Shown here piece after piece: positions 17,646-27,550 of a stretch of DNA of 64,000 nucleotides. Each line of letters opens with the position of its first letter. Position 1 is the first letter of the stretch. The stretch comes from CAIJXJ01 sp964445115 (GTDB taxonomy: Bacteria; Pseudomonadota; Gammaproteobacteria; Burkholderiales; Methylophilaceae), in contig CAYUJU010000001.1 of the NCBI GenBank assembly GCA_964445115.1, positions 124,001 through 188,000 on the forward strand, in the 5' to 3' direction. A program made the translations under genes and the position numbers. The notes under the pieces are model-generated. The model did no database searches. It was not told the origin of the DNA and was given only the letters and a program-made list of their open reading frames with translations.

Positions 17646-20600
17646 ATGACAAGCATTCCTGGCCGCCTCAATCGCCTATTTCGCCACAACGAACAGACCT
17701 TTTTGATGTTGGGCGGCATTGTCAGCGTGACGCTGGTGGTCATGCTCACGCTCTGGATCTACCAGGTGGCAAGCTCCTTGTCCGAAGGGGTGAAAGAAAT
17801 CCTTCCCTTCATGATTCTGGCGGCAGGGCTCAGCACTGCCACCCTGATTGCCACCATTTTCCGTTTCTGGTGGATGGGTGCACGGCGCGCAGCCGACGAA
17901 AAACAGACCCGGGAACTGTTGCAGTCGGTACTGGACAACGTGCCGATTCTGATCGCCTGGAAAGACAGCCAGCTTCGCTACCAGGGATGCAATCAGCGAT
18001 TCGCCAAACTGGCGGGTGTTAGCGATGTGAAAACCATTCTGGGTAAGTCCGATGTGGAAATCGCGTGGGCTACCGATGACGAGGACGCTTTTCATCAGGT
18101 GGATGTCGAGGTGTTGTCCACCGGCTTTCCGAAGCTGGGGAAAGAAAATCATCTGGTGGCACCAGACGGTACCGACATGTGGGTGGAAACCAGCACGGTC
18201 CCCATTTTCGATGAGACCGGCAGCGTCACCGGTTTGCTGGGCACGTATCAGGACATTACCGACCGCAAACAAGTCGAGCAGGCTTTGCGTACCAGCGAAG
18301 AACAGGCGCGGGAAGCCTTGGCGCGCGTTGCCATCCAGCAATTCGCACTCGACCAGCACGCCATCGTGACCATTGCCGACCCGAGCGGACATATCGTGTA
18401 CGCGAACGACCGGTTCTGTGAAATCAGCGGCTATTCGCGGGATGAGGCGTTGGGACAGGACCATCGAATCGTAAACTCGGGATTCCACCCCAAGACATTT
18501 TTCGCCGACATGTGGAAAACCATCGCTTCCGGCCATGTGTGGACGGGCGAGGTGTGTAACCGTGCCAAGAGTGGCAACCTGTACTGGGTCGCCTCGACCA
18601 TCGTGCCTTACCTCGACGAGCGCGGCAGCATCAAGCAATACATTTCAATTAGGACGGACATTACCGAAACCAAACTCGCTGAGAAGCGAATTACCGAAAG
18701 CGAGCAGCGTATGCGTCATCTGCTCGAGACCAGCCCGGTGGCGGTGCGCATCATGCGTAGCAGCGATCACAGCTTGCAGTTTGCCAATCCGAGCTACGCC
18801 AAGCTGTTCAATACCACGCTGGATCGCATCATCGGCACCAGCCCGCTGAATTTCTACCAGCACGATAAGGATTTCCACGAGATCAGCCGGGAACTCAATC
18901 AGCGCGCCGACATCCTCAATCGCGAAATCGGCTTGCGTACTGTCGATGGCAAGGATATCTGGGTACTGGCTTCCTATTTCCATTTCGAGTACGACGGCGA
19001 GCCCGCCATCCTCGGGTGGTTCTACGACATTACGCAGTTGCGCGAGGCACGCGATGCGGCGCTTGAAGCGACGCGGCTCAAGTCGGAATTCCTGTCGACC
19101 ATGAGCCACGAAATCCGCACGCCGATGAACGGGGTGATCGGCATGACCGACCTGTTGCTGGATACGCAACTTGATGCCGAACAGATCCATTTCGCCAACA
19201 CCATCAAGGAATCCGGCCAGGCACTGCTGGCCATCATCAACGACATCCTGGATTTCTCGAAGATCGAATCGGGGCGCATGCAGATCGAAGAAGTGGAGTT
19301 CTCGATCCAGCACCTGGTGGAAGGCAGCGTCGAGTTGGGGGCGCCCAAGGCCCACGAAAAATCGCTCTCGCTGATGAGTTACGTCGCGCCTGAGATTCCG
19401 GACAAGCTGGTCGGCGACCCGACACGACTGCGCCAGATCCTGTTGAACTTTCTCACCAATGCGATCAAGTTCACTGCCAGTGGCGAGGTGGCCGTGCGCG
19501 CCACGCTGGACCACCAGGATGCGTCCAGCGTCTGGGTGCGTTTCGAGGTGCAGGATCAAGGGATCGGCATCTCGGCCGAGGCACAAAAACGCCTGTTCCA
19601 GCCGTTCATGCAGGCAGACAGTTCCACCACCCGGAAATTCGGCGGCACCGGCCTCGGGCTATCGATCTGCAAGCGTCTGGTCGAATTGATGGGCGGGGAC
19701 ATCGGCCTCAGCAGCGCAGAAGGGCAGGGTTCGATGTTCTGGATCCGCTTGCCGTTCTGGCGCACGGCGGCCCAGCCCGTAGCCAAGGAATGCCCAACCG
19801 CGGGGATCCGCATCATGCTGGTCGGCGGGACGGATGGCAATCGGGAAGCCTTTGCGGCCTATACCCGACACTGGGGCATGCAGACACACATGTTGGCAAC
19901 GTTACCCGAGGCACAGGCGTATCTCGATGATACGGCCCACGATGCTCCCAACCTGCTGCTGCTGACGCAGCCCCTCGGCGAGGAGGACATGGTGCGCGCC
20001 CTGGCGCGCCTGCAGGGCACAGCCTTGTCTGCCAGGACGCCGGTGCTGGCCTGTTTGTCTTCCACGGATGCCGCGTTGAAAACCTCCTTGCTGGAGGCGG
20101 GAGCGGCCGCCGTGCTGGTCAAACCCGTGAAACAGTCGGCGCTGTACGACGCGCTCCTGGATGCGCTGCATCCTCAGGCAGTGCAATCCGCCCCAATGGC
20201 TGTTGCCGTGGCCACCGCCGAGCCCCGTGTCGAAGCCCCTGCCGCCGACCAGGCGCTGGAAGACCGCAAATTGATCCTGCTGGCCGAGGATAATCCGGTC
20301 AATCAGCAGGTGGCGATACGGTTGCTGAATAAACTGGGCTACGCGGCCCATGTGGTGCAAAGCGGGCAGGAGGCGGTGGATGCGGTCGAGTGCTTGCCCT
20401 ACGCCCTGGTGCTGATGGATTGCCAGATGCCCCTGATGGACGGGTTTGAGGCCACCCATGCCATTCGCCGCGCCGAGTCGAGCGGCAAGACCCGTCTGCC
20501 CATCATCGCGATGACTGCCAACGCCATGCAGGGCGATCGCGAGCGCTGCATCGCAGCCGGCATGGACGACTACATCTCCAAGCCGATCGATACCGACAGA

Positions 20601-21026
20601 CTGCGCGCCATGCTGGAGCAATGGCTGCCGCTTGGCGCCCGTGCGGCATCGGGCGGTGCTCCGGTGACCAGTGTGGCGCCTCGTGCGCCGGGTGAGCAGG
20701 CCATCGAGATGCGGCGTCTGCGCGAATTTTTTGGTGACGATGACGCGGCGATCGACGAGTTGCTGCAGGTGTTCTCCCATTCCCTGCAGCAGCTGCACGA
20801 GCGCTTCCGGCTGGCCATCGACGAGCGTTCGCCCAACACCAAGGCCTTGGCCCACGAACTCAAAGGCTCCGCCTCCAACATGGGCGCCATCCGGCTCGCG
20901 GCATGCGCCCAGCAACTGGAAACTGCTGCGCAAGCGGCCAACTGGGATCAGTTTGACCAGGCTTACCAGCAGGCCGAAATTGAGATTCAGTCGGTAATCC
21001 AGTACATTCAGGCGAACAAGGCATAA
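17646..21026 (+). CDS. membrane hybrid sensor histidine kinase with three PAS domains, two receiver domains and Hpt
   Basis: 1126-residue phosphorelay protein. Two N-terminal transmembrane helices (~18-42 and ~53-76), three PAS domains (~87-205, ~215-345, ~350-470), HisKA with FLSTMSHEIRTPMNG, and a HATPase with LLNFLTNAIKF and GTGLGLSICKR. The first receiver-like region (~718-840) lacks the acidic pocket and phospho-Asp, so it is probably a pseudoreceiver. The second (~868-990) has LAEDNP and VLMDCQMPLMDG and looks active. The C-terminal Hpt has LAHELKGSASNMG. First gene of a tight operon with an HD-GYP regulator (11-bp gap) and a GGDEF protein, so the signal likely controls c-di-GMP. Confidence 0.93.
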   Translation: MTSIPGRLNRLFRHNEQTFLMLGGIVSVTLVVMLTLWIYQVASSLSEGVKEILPFMILAAGLSTATLIATIFRFWWMGARRAADEKQTRELLQSVLDNVPILIAWKDSQLRYQGCNQRFAKLAGVSDVKTILGKSDVEIAWATDDEDAFHQVDVEVLSTGFPKLGKENHLVAPDGTDMWVETSTVPIFDETGSVTGLLGTYQDITDRKQVEQALRTSEEQAREALARVAIQQFALDQHAIVTIADPSGHIVYANDRFCEISGYSRDEALGQDHRIVNSGFHPKTFFADMWKTIASGHVWTGEVCNRAKSGNLYWVASTIVPYLDERGSIKQYISIRTDITETKLAEKRITESEQRMRHLLETSPVAVRIMRSSDHSLQFANPSYAKLFNTTLDRIIGTSPLNFYQHDKDFHEISRELNQRADILNREIGLRTVDGKDIWVLASYFHFEYDGEPAILGWFYDITQLREARDAALEATRLKSEFLSTMSHEIRTPMNGVIGMTDLLLDTQLDAEQIHFANTIKESGQALLAIINDILDFSKIESGRMQIEEVEFSIQHLVEGSVELGAPKAHEKSLSLMSYVAPEIPDKLVGDPTRLRQILLNFLTNAIKFTASGEVAVRATLDHQDASSVWVRFEVQDQGIGISAEAQKRLFQPFMQADSSTTRKFGGTGLGLSICKRLVELMGGDIGLSSAEGQGSMFWIRLPFWRTAAQPVAKECPTAGIRIMLVGGTDGNREAFAAYTRHWGMQTHMLATLPEAQAYLDDTAHDAPNLLLLTQPLGEEDMVRALARLQGTALSARTPVLACLSSTDAALKTSLLEAGAAAVLVKPVKQSALYDALLDALHPQAVQSAPMAVAVATAEPRVEAPAADQALEDRKLILLAEDNPVNQQVAIRLLNKLGYAAHVVQSGQEAVDAVECLPYALVLMDCQMPLMDGFEATHAIRRAESSGKTRLPIIAMTANAMQGDRERCIAAGMDDYISKPIDTDRLRAMLEQWLPLGARAASGGAPVTSVAPRAPGEQAIEMRRLREFFGDDDAAIDELLQVFSHSLQQLHERFRLAIDERSPNTKALAHELKGSASNMGAIRLAACAQQLETAAQAANWDQFDQAYQQAEIEIQSVIQYIQANKA

Positions 21027-21037
21027 GGAAACCGGCC

Positions 21038-22102
21038 ATGTCTCAACACGTGCTCATCGTCGACGACAACCAGACCAATCTGGTGCTCTTCAAACATCTG
21101 GTCAGCAAGGTGTGCGAACTCGAGATCACCACCCTCGACGACCCGCTCCAGGCGATTGTCTGGTGTGCAGACCACCTCCCGGACCTTGTCCTGCTGGACT
21201 ACATGATGCCCGGCATGGATGGCCTGGAATTCATTACCCGATTCCGTGCGATCCCCGGACACAAGGAAATCCCGCTGGTCATGGTCACCGCCGACATCGA
21301 GAGCGATATTCGCAACAGGGCACTGGAACTCGGTGCGCACGATTTTCTGACCAAGCCGGTCGACAAAACCGAGCTGACCGCGCGTGTCCGTAACCTGCTC
21401 AGCCTGCGGTTGAGTCAGGTGCAACTGGCCAACCGGGCGCAGTGGCTGGCGCAGGAGGTCAAGAAAGCGACTGTGGAAATCCTGGCGCGAGAGAAGGAAG
21501 CCATCCTCCGGCTTTCCCGTGCGGCCGAATACCGCGACCCGGAAACCGGCGCCCACATTTTGCGCATGTCACATTACACCCGGTTGATCGCCAGGAACCT
21601 GGGGCTGCCGGAAGGCGAACAGGAACTGTTGCTTGAAGCCGCGCCCATGCACGATATCGGCAAGGTCGGCACGCCGGACCATATCTTGCTGAAGCCGGGA
21701 CGGCTGACGGACGATGAAATGGTCATTATGAAACAGCATGCCGAAATCGGCTATTCCATCCTCAAGGACAGTGTTTCGCCCCTGTTGCGCACGGCTGCGA
21801 CCGTAGCCTGGACGCACCACGAGAAATTCGATGGCAGTGGTTATCCGAGGGGCCTGTCGGGACAGGACATCCCGTTGTACGGCCGTATTGTCGCGGTGGC
21901 CGATGTGTTCGATGCCCTGACATCGCAGCGGCCTTACAAGCCCGCATGGGAGTTGGATCGCGCGATCGCGCTCCTGCAGGAGGGGCGAGGAAGCCACTTC
22001 GACCCGGCCTGCGTCGATGCGTTTCTCCAGGACATGGAGGCCGTGCTGTCGATCAAGAATCGCTACCGTGATGAAGATGATGTGGCAGGACAGGAAGTGT
22101 AA
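21038..22102 (+). CDS. response regulator with HD-GYP c-di-GMP phosphodiesterase domain
   Basis: RpfG-type regulator. The N-terminal receiver (1-120) has VDDNQ and LLDYMMPGMDG with the phospho-Asp. A short helical linker leads to an HD-GYP domain with HDIGK, HAEIGYSIL, the diagnostic HHEKFDGSGYPRG and ADVFDAL. All metal-ligand motifs are present, so it should degrade c-di-GMP when phosphorylated, probably by the kinase just upstream. The next gene starts 2 bp after its stop. Confidence 0.95.
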   Translation: MSQHVLIVDDNQTNLVLFKHLVSKVCELEITTLDDPLQAIVWCADHLPDLVLLDYMMPGMDGLEFITRFRAIPGHKEIPLVMVTADIESDIRNRALELGAHDFLTKPVDKTELTARVRNLLSLRLSQVQLANRAQWLAQEVKKATVEILAREKEAILRLSRAAEYRDPETGAHILRMSHYTRLIARNLGLPEGEQELLLEAAPMHDIGKVGTPDHILLKPGRLTDDEMVIMKQHAEIGYSILKDSVSPLLRTAATVAWTHHEKFDGSGYPRGLSGQDIPLYGRIVAVADVFDALTSQRPYKPAWELDRAIALLQEGRGSHFDPACVDAFLQDMEAVLSIKNRYRDEDDVAGQEV

Positions 22103-22104
22103 CC

Positions 22105-24012
22105 ATGCTGGACCAACAGAAATTTGAAGAAATAAAATCCACGGGCGTGCTGCCATCGCCCAAGGGGGCTGCGCTCAAGGTGATCGAACTTTGCCAGCGC
22201 AGCAATGTTTCGCTCAGCGAAATCATCCATGTCATCCAGGCCGACCCGGGATTGACCGGACGTCTGCTCAAAATTGCCAATGCACCGGTATTTGCGCGCA
22301 CTCGCCCTGTCGTTTCGTTTACGCCAGATGTGTTGATGAGCATCGGCACACAATCGTTGCGACAGGCCGTGTTGGCGTTCTCGCTGGTTTCGGCCAACCG
22401 TAGCGGTAAATGCCGCAATTTCGACTACGAAAACTTCTGGTCGCGTTCTATTGCGATGGGCGTTGCCGCACAACAAATCGGGGCTTCGGTGCGCGTGGCA
22501 CCGCCGGTCGAACTGTTTACCTGTGGCTTGCTGGCGCAGATTGGCCGATTGGCCCTGTCGGCCATTCATCCGGAGCGCTACGGCGAGATGCTGGCAACGC
22601 TGCGCGATCGCACCGACATGGCGATTGCCACCATCGAAGAAGAGACCTTCGGGTTATCCCACACGCAAATCTCTGCCGCGATGATGCTGGACTGGGGCAT
22701 TCCGAAATTATTCGCAGACGCCGTGCGCTTTCACGAAGTCCCGGATGCCTCCAATTTCCCGGAAGATTCGCGTAGCACCAGGCTGGTGTGGTGCCTGCAT
22801 CTGGCCAAACGGATGGCCGATTCCTGTTTTCTGGGCGACGCGGAACGTCCAGCGCATTTCGCCTCACTGGTGCCCATCGCCCAGCGGTTGGGCATCTCGG
22901 TCGACTCGCTGTCCTTGCTGGGCGACCAGATGCTGACCGAGTGGCGCGACTGGAGCGCCGATTTGCAAATTGCCGCGCATGATGTCACCGCGTTCAAGTC
23001 GCTCAAGCTGGACGAAACCGTTCCATTCGAACCCGGCCAGGCGAAACCGGAAGACGGCGGCATCGCGATTCTGGTGGTGGACGATGACCCCGCCGTGCTG
23101 CTGATGCTGAAAAAGTTGCTGACCTCGGCCGGACACGCGGTGCATACCGCTGCCAGCGGCAAGGAAGCTACCCGCCTGGCGCTGGAATATCAGCCGCGCA
23201 TCCTCATTACCGACTGGTTGATGCCCGAGATGAACGGGCTGGACTTGGTCAAAACGTTGCGGGAAACGCGCATGGGGCACGGCATGTACGTCATCGTCAT
23301 GACCGTGCTGAGCGACAAGGACAATCTGATCCAGGCCTTCGACGAAGGTGCCGACGACTTCATCGTCAAACCGATCGACCCGGTGATCCTCAAGGCCCGC
23401 CTGAAGGCCGGGTTGCGCACCATCCGCGTGCAGCAGGAGATCGAGCAGGACCGCGAGGCGCTGCGCCGCATGGCCGCGGAACTGACCATCGCCCATCAGC
23501 ACGCCAAGGAAACCGCGCTGACCGATTCGCTCACCGGCCTGCACAACCGCCGTTATGCCATGGACCGGCTGGGGCAGGAATGGGTCGCCACCGAACGCAA
23601 CCACCATCCGCTCAGCGTGATGGTGCTGGATATCGACCACTTCAAGCAGGTCAACGACACCTACGGGCATGATGTCGGCGATGCCGCGCTGAAACACTTC
23701 GCCGAGACTTTGCGCGAACTCTCCCGTAATCCCGACGTGGCCTGCCGTATCGGCGGGGAGGAGTTTCTGGTGATCGCCACCAATACGCCGCTGGATGGTG
23801 CAGTGCACTACGCCGAGCGTATCCGCAGCAGTTTCGAGGAAAAAACGTTCAGCATCGGCGAGCTTAATCTCAAATTCACGGTCAGCATCGGCGTGGCACA
23901 GAAAACCGCTACGGTGACCAATCTGGACCAGTTGCTGAAGAAAGCCGATGACGCCCTTTACCAGGCCAAGCACGAAGGCCGGAATCGCGTCTCCGCGGCT
24001 CCTTCGGCATAG
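22105..24012 (+). CDS. HDOD - receiver - GGDEF diguanylate cyclase
   Basis: 635 residues in three parts: an HDOD domain (~15-210, with GVLPSPKGAALKVIEL and QADPGLTGRLLKIAN), a receiver domain (~310-430, VVDDDPAV and ITDWLMPEMNG), and a GGDEF domain (~470-635). The active site reads GGEEF, and an inhibitory I-site RNPD sits at the expected five-residue distance before it, so it should be a product-inhibited c-di-GMP synthase. Last gene of the operon, giving one transcript that encodes a sensor, a c-di-GMP hydrolase and a c-di-GMP synthase. Confidence 0.94.
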   Translation: MLDQQKFEEIKSTGVLPSPKGAALKVIELCQRSNVSLSEIIHVIQADPGLTGRLLKIANAPVFARTRPVVSFTPDVLMSIGTQSLRQAVLAFSLVSANRSGKCRNFDYENFWSRSIAMGVAAQQIGASVRVAPPVELFTCGLLAQIGRLALSAIHPERYGEMLATLRDRTDMAIATIEEETFGLSHTQISAAMMLDWGIPKLFADAVRFHEVPDASNFPEDSRSTRLVWCLHLAKRMADSCFLGDAERPAHFASLVPIAQRLGISVDSLSLLGDQMLTEWRDWSADLQIAAHDVTAFKSLKLDETVPFEPGQAKPEDGGIAILVVDDDPAVLLMLKKLLTSAGHAVHTAASGKEATRLALEYQPRILITDWLMPEMNGLDLVKTLRETRMGHGMYVIVMTVLSDKDNLIQAFDEGADDFIVKPIDPVILKARLKAGLRTIRVQQEIEQDREALRRMAAELTIAHQHAKETALTDSLTGLHNRRYAMDRLGQEWVATERNHHPLSVMVLDIDHFKQVNDTYGHDVGDAALKHFAETLRELSRNPDVACRIGGEEFLVIATNTPLDGAVHYAERIRSSFEEKTFSIGELNLKFTVSIGVAQKTATVTNLDQLLKKADDALYQAKHEGRNRVSAAPSA

Positions 24013-24032
24013 AAAGAGACCCGGGTAACGCT

Positions 24033-24821
24033 ATGCACCAGCTTGTCCAGAAAGTTTCTGCCATTGCTTTGGAGGCTGGCAAGGCCATCATGGCCGTGTA
24101 TGGGGATGACATCGCCGTCACCCGCAAGGAGGACAATTCCCCGCTGACGCAGGCCGACATGGCGGCCCACCACACGATCATGGCGGGGTTGGCTGCGCTG
24201 GCTCCGGCACTGCCCGTCATTTCTGAAGAATCGACGTCAATTCCTTATCAGGAAAGGAAAAGTTGGCGTCGATACTGGCTGGTCGATCCCTTGGACGGCA
24301 CCCGGGAGTTCATCAAGCGCAACGGCGAATTCACCGTCAATATCGCCCTGATCGACGGCGACCGGCCGGTGCTGGGGGTGGTCTACGCGCCGGCAATGGA
24401 CCTGCTGTTTTATGCGGCACAAGGGCAAGGTGCATTCCGCCAACTGGCCGGGCGACCAGCAGAGAAAATCAGAGCCAGACAATTTGACCCTACCCAGATC
24501 ACCGTGGCCGGTAGCCGTTCGCACGGCGATGACCGACTGCACGCTTTTCTCGACCGTATCGGCCCCCACATGCTGATCAGCATGGGCAGCTCGCTCAAGA
24601 TCTGCCTGATCGCCGAGGGCAGGGCAGACGTCTACCCCCGCCTGGGACCCACCTCGGAATGGGATACCGCGGCAGCACAATGCGTGCTGGAAGAGGCCGG
24701 CGGGACGATCAAGGGAACTGATGGGCAGGTGTTGCGGTATAACACCAAGGATTCGCTGCTGAATCCTGAATTCTTCGCCATCGGGCCCGATAGCCGCGAC
24801 TGGTCGAAATATCTGGATTGA
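24033..24821 (+). CDS. cysQ: 3'(2'),5'-bisphosphate nucleotidase
   Basis: Removes the 3'-phosphate from PAP (and PAPS), limiting its toxicity and recycling it during sulfate assimilation. The inositol-monophosphatase fold is clear: SPLTQADMAAH, metal-binding ISEES and the signature WLVDPLDGTREFIK, with a C-terminal SEWDTAAAQ. 262 residues is normal. It starts 20 bp after the c-di-GMP operon. Its role fits the sulfate genes at 45-54 kb, though it is not linked to them. Confidence 0.94.
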   Translation: MHQLVQKVSAIALEAGKAIMAVYGDDIAVTRKEDNSPLTQADMAAHHTIMAGLAALAPALPVISEESTSIPYQERKSWRRYWLVDPLDGTREFIKRNGEFTVNIALIDGDRPVLGVVYAPAMDLLFYAAQGQGAFRQLAGRPAEKIRARQFDPTQITVAGSRSHGDDRLHAFLDRIGPHMLISMGSSLKICLIAEGRADVYPRLGPTSEWDTAAAQCVLEEAGGTIKGTDGQVLRYNTKDSLLNPEFFAIGPDSRDWSKYLD

Positions 24822-24860
24822 ACTGTTCGTTGAATTTGTAAAGCAAAGGTATCGCAAGCA

Positions 24861-25745
24861 ATGAAAACCCTGACTTTCCTGACCTTGTCCCTCACTTCCC
24901 TCCATCTTTGGGCCGCAGAGTCTCCCGCCACGTGCCAGGAAAAACTGCGCTCGGGGGAATACGATCAAGCATCCCTCGCCGCAGAGCAGGTGCTGAAGCG
25001 CGACGCAAATGATCGTGACGCGCTGCTGTGTCTGGGCCGGGCCAAGGGCATGGCAGGGGATCATCCCGCTGCAGTTGTCGCACTGAAAGCCTCTGAACAG
25101 CAATCCAGCAATCCGGTCGCCCGGATGCAATCGCTGACCCTGCTCGGGCACGAGTACAAACGAGCGCAGGAGTATGGCGAAGCGCGCGCTGCCTATCAGC
25201 AAAGCCTGCAACTCGCGCAAACCGAGAAAAACAAGTATTTTCAGCGCGCCAATCTGATCGGCATAGGCGAAACCAGGGAGCAGGCAAAAGAACTCGACGC
25301 GGCGTTGGAGGTCTACCAGCAAGCCATGAAACTGGCCGCCAACGACAATGAGCGTGCCGATTGTCACGCCCATCTGGCTTCGGCGTATCACGCCATGAAA
25401 AACCACGAACAGGCGGTCATACACCAGTTGAAGGCTGCCGTGATGGAAGAGCGTAGCGGGGACCTCGACCACTACGCCCAGGCGCATCTGGATCTCGGGC
25501 GCTACTACGCTGATGCCGCCATGACGAACGATGCCGAGCGCGTGCTGAACAAGTTGCTCGAGGTGGTCAAATCTGCTGATGACGCCTATTGGCAGGCTGC
25601 CACGCTGCATCAATTGGGCCGCGTCAAATTGGCCCGTGGCTTGAAGGAGGAGGGCAGCGCCCAACTGCAACAGGCGGTGGATCTGGCCAGAAAGATCGGC
25701 GCGACCGAACTGGTCAGCGATATCGAGGGCAGCCTCAACATGTAA
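24861..25745 (+). CDS. exported TPR-repeat protein
   Basis: 294 residues: signal peptide (first ~19, ending LWAAES) and then tetratricopeptide repeats through most of the chain, e.g. GEARAAYQQSLQLAQ, DAALEVYQQAMKLA and NDAERVLNKLLEV. Likely a periplasmic protein-interaction scaffold. No enzymatic motif seen. Between cysQ and msrP, with no strong sign of shared function. Confidence 0.8.
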   Translation: MKTLTFLTLSLTSLHLWAAESPATCQEKLRSGEYDQASLAAEQVLKRDANDRDALLCLGRAKGMAGDHPAAVVALKASEQQSSNPVARMQSLTLLGHEYKRAQEYGEARAAYQQSLQLAQTEKNKYFQRANLIGIGETREQAKELDAALEVYQQAMKLAANDNERADCHAHLASAYHAMKNHEQAVIHQLKAAVMEERSGDLDHYAQAHLDLGRYYADAAMTNDAERVLNKLLEVVKSADDAYWQAATLHQLGRVKLARGLKEEGSAQLQQAVDLARKIGATELVSDIEGSLNM

Positions 25746-25806
25746 GGAATCCTGCTCGGGAACGACTAATCGGCAGGATCAATCATCCACGACGCAGGAG
25801 CTTCTC

Positions 25807-26775
25807 ATGGCCTACAGACCGTCCATTCACATCCCGAGCAGTGAAATCACCCCGCAAGCGGTTTACCAATCGCGCCGCGACTTTCTGGGCAACGCCGGCA
25901 TGGGCCTGCTGGCCGGCGCTGCGCTGTTCAACGGCGTGGCGTTGCCGACCGGGGCACAGGCAGCCGCCTCTGTGGCATCGCTGGCGTTTCGAAAGACACC
26001 CTACGGGCGCGATGAAAAGCTCACGCCTTACGACGACATCACCACCTACAACAACTTCTACGAGTACGGCACCAGCAAGGATGAGCCGGCGCGTCACGCG
26101 CACCAGCTGAAAACCAGCCCCTGGAACATTGTCATCGAAGGTCAGGTGAAGAAGGCCAAAACCATCGGAATCGAGGACCTGCTCAAACTCGCCCCGCTCG
26201 AAGAGCGCATCTATCGCATGCGTTGCGTGGAAGGGTGGTCCATGGTCATTCCCTGGGTTGGCATCCCGCTCTCCGCCTTGATTCGCTGGGCAGAGCCCAC
26301 TGGTAATGCCAAATTTGTCGAGTTTGTCTCGCTGCATGATCCGCTCACCATGCCAGGACAGAACTTGCCGGTACTCGATTGGCCTTATACCGAGGGCCTT
26401 AGGCTAGATGAGGCCATGCATCCCCTGGCACTGCTGGCGGTCGGCCTGTATGGCGAAGTCATGCCCAAGCAGAATGGCGCCCCCATGCGACTGGTGGTGC
26501 CATGGAAATACGGATTCAAGGGCATCAAGTCGATCGTGAAAATCCGTTTCGTGGAATCCATGCCGCGCTCCGCCTGGATGAAAGCCAACCCTCGCGAATA
26601 TGGCTTCTATTCCAACGTCAATCCGGAAGTTGACCACCCGCGCTGGTCGCAGGCCACGGAACGGCGTATTGGTGCCGGACTATTCGCACGACGGCGCAAG
26701 ACCCAGATGTTCAACGGCTATGCCGAGGAAGTCGGTCAGTTGTATAGCGGCATGGACCTGAGAAAGAACTTCTAG
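25807..26775 (+). CDS. msrP: periplasmic protein-methionine-sulfoxide reductase, molybdenum catalytic subunit
   Basis: Repairs methionine sulfoxide in periplasmic proteins using a Mo-pterin cofactor. A twin-arginine signal (SRRDFLGNAGMG) targets it folded through Tat. The Mo-ligating Cys is C140 in RMRCVEGW, and WKYGFKGIKSIV is conserved in the family. 322 residues is usual. Directly followed by msrQ, its heme membrane partner. Confidence 0.95.
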   Translation: MAYRPSIHIPSSEITPQAVYQSRRDFLGNAGMGLLAGAALFNGVALPTGAQAAASVASLAFRKTPYGRDEKLTPYDDITTYNNFYEYGTSKDEPARHAHQLKTSPWNIVIEGQVKKAKTIGIEDLLKLAPLEERIYRMRCVEGWSMVIPWVGIPLSALIRWAEPTGNAKFVEFVSLHDPLTMPGQNLPVLDWPYTEGLRLDEAMHPLALLAVGLYGEVMPKQNGAPMRLVVPWKYGFKGIKSIVKIRFVESMPRSAWMKANPREYGFYSNVNPEVDHPRWSQATERRIGAGLFARRRKTQMFNGYAEEVGQLYSGMDLRKNF

Positions 26776-26791
26776 TGCATATTGCATCCAT

Positions 26792-27412
26792 ATGAATAAT
26801 AGAAATTATCTGATTACAATGTGGCTGCTGATTGTGGTTCTGCTTGTACCACTGGCAAGACTCGGATGGCTGGGTTATGTCGACGACATGGGGGCGAATC
26901 CAGTGGAGTTTGTGATCCATGACCTCGGCAATTGGACACTGATCATGCTCCTCCTCACGCTAGCAATCTCGCCATGGTGCAAGCTGACTGGCTGGAATGC
27001 GGCCATGCGCTATCGGCGCACGTTGGGGTTGACCACGTTTTTCTACGTCTGCCTGCATTTTTTGGCATATGCGGGGCTCGACCAGTGGTTCGATCTGCAG
27101 GCGATCACGCATGACGTTATTAAACATCCTTACGTCCTGGTCGGGGCGTTGGCGTTTCTTTTCATGGTCCCCTTGGCCATAACTTCGACAGACCGGATGA
27201 TGCGTCGATTGGGGAGGTCGTGGAGGACACTGCATCGCACCATTTACCTGATCGCCGTGCTTGGAGTGCTCCATTTCTGGTGGCTGGTGAAACGTGACAT
27301 CACAGAACCGCTGATCTACACCTTGATCCTGTGCGTCTTGCTTGCCCTGAGAACCGACCTGTTTCTTCGCTGGAGTCTTTTAGTGAGAGGGCGAGTCGCC
27401 ACGCACCGGTAG
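26792..27412 (+). CDS. msrQ: heme-binding membrane subunit of methionine-sulfoxide reductase
   Basis: Six-helix inner-membrane b-type cytochrome that feeds quinone-derived electrons to MsrP. 206 residues of mostly hydrophobic sequence with conserved His in LRRTLGL-type context (YRRTLGLTTFFYVCLHFLAY), TLHRTIYLIAVLGVLHFWW, and an N-terminal RLGWLGY. Sixteen bp after msrP, hence an msrPQ operon. Confidence 0.93.
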   Translation: MNNRNYLITMWLLIVVLLVPLARLGWLGYVDDMGANPVEFVIHDLGNWTLIMLLLTLAISPWCKLTGWNAAMRYRRTLGLTTFFYVCLHFLAYAGLDQWFDLQAITHDVIKHPYVLVGALAFLFMVPLAITSTDRMMRRLGRSWRTLHRTIYLIAVLGVLHFWWLVKRDITEPLIYTLILCVLLALRTDLFLRWSLLVRGRVATHR

Positions 27413-27430
27413 TCTCATGAACTGGCATAC

Positions 27431-27449
27431 ATATTATTTAACATAATAT
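27431..27449. promoter_or_regulatory. AT-rich palindrome upstream of ovothiol genes
   Basis: ATATTAT-TTAAC-ATAATAT is a perfect 7-bp inverted repeat just after msrQ and ~40-100 bp before the possible ovoA starts. It may be an operator or overlap the promoter; no regulator is known from the sequence. Confidence 0.4.
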
Positions 27450-27550
27450 ACATTATGCGAACTTAAAGATACGCGCAATCTGTGCCAAGTATGGCAAACT
27501 TCGTCACCGACCCACTGTCTACCACGCACACTCAACAAGACGATTCCAAC

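Noticed and set aside
24237..25670. Open frame antisense to cysQ and the TPR gene (477 codons)
   Set aside because: Spans two real genes, low-complexity composition, no motif.
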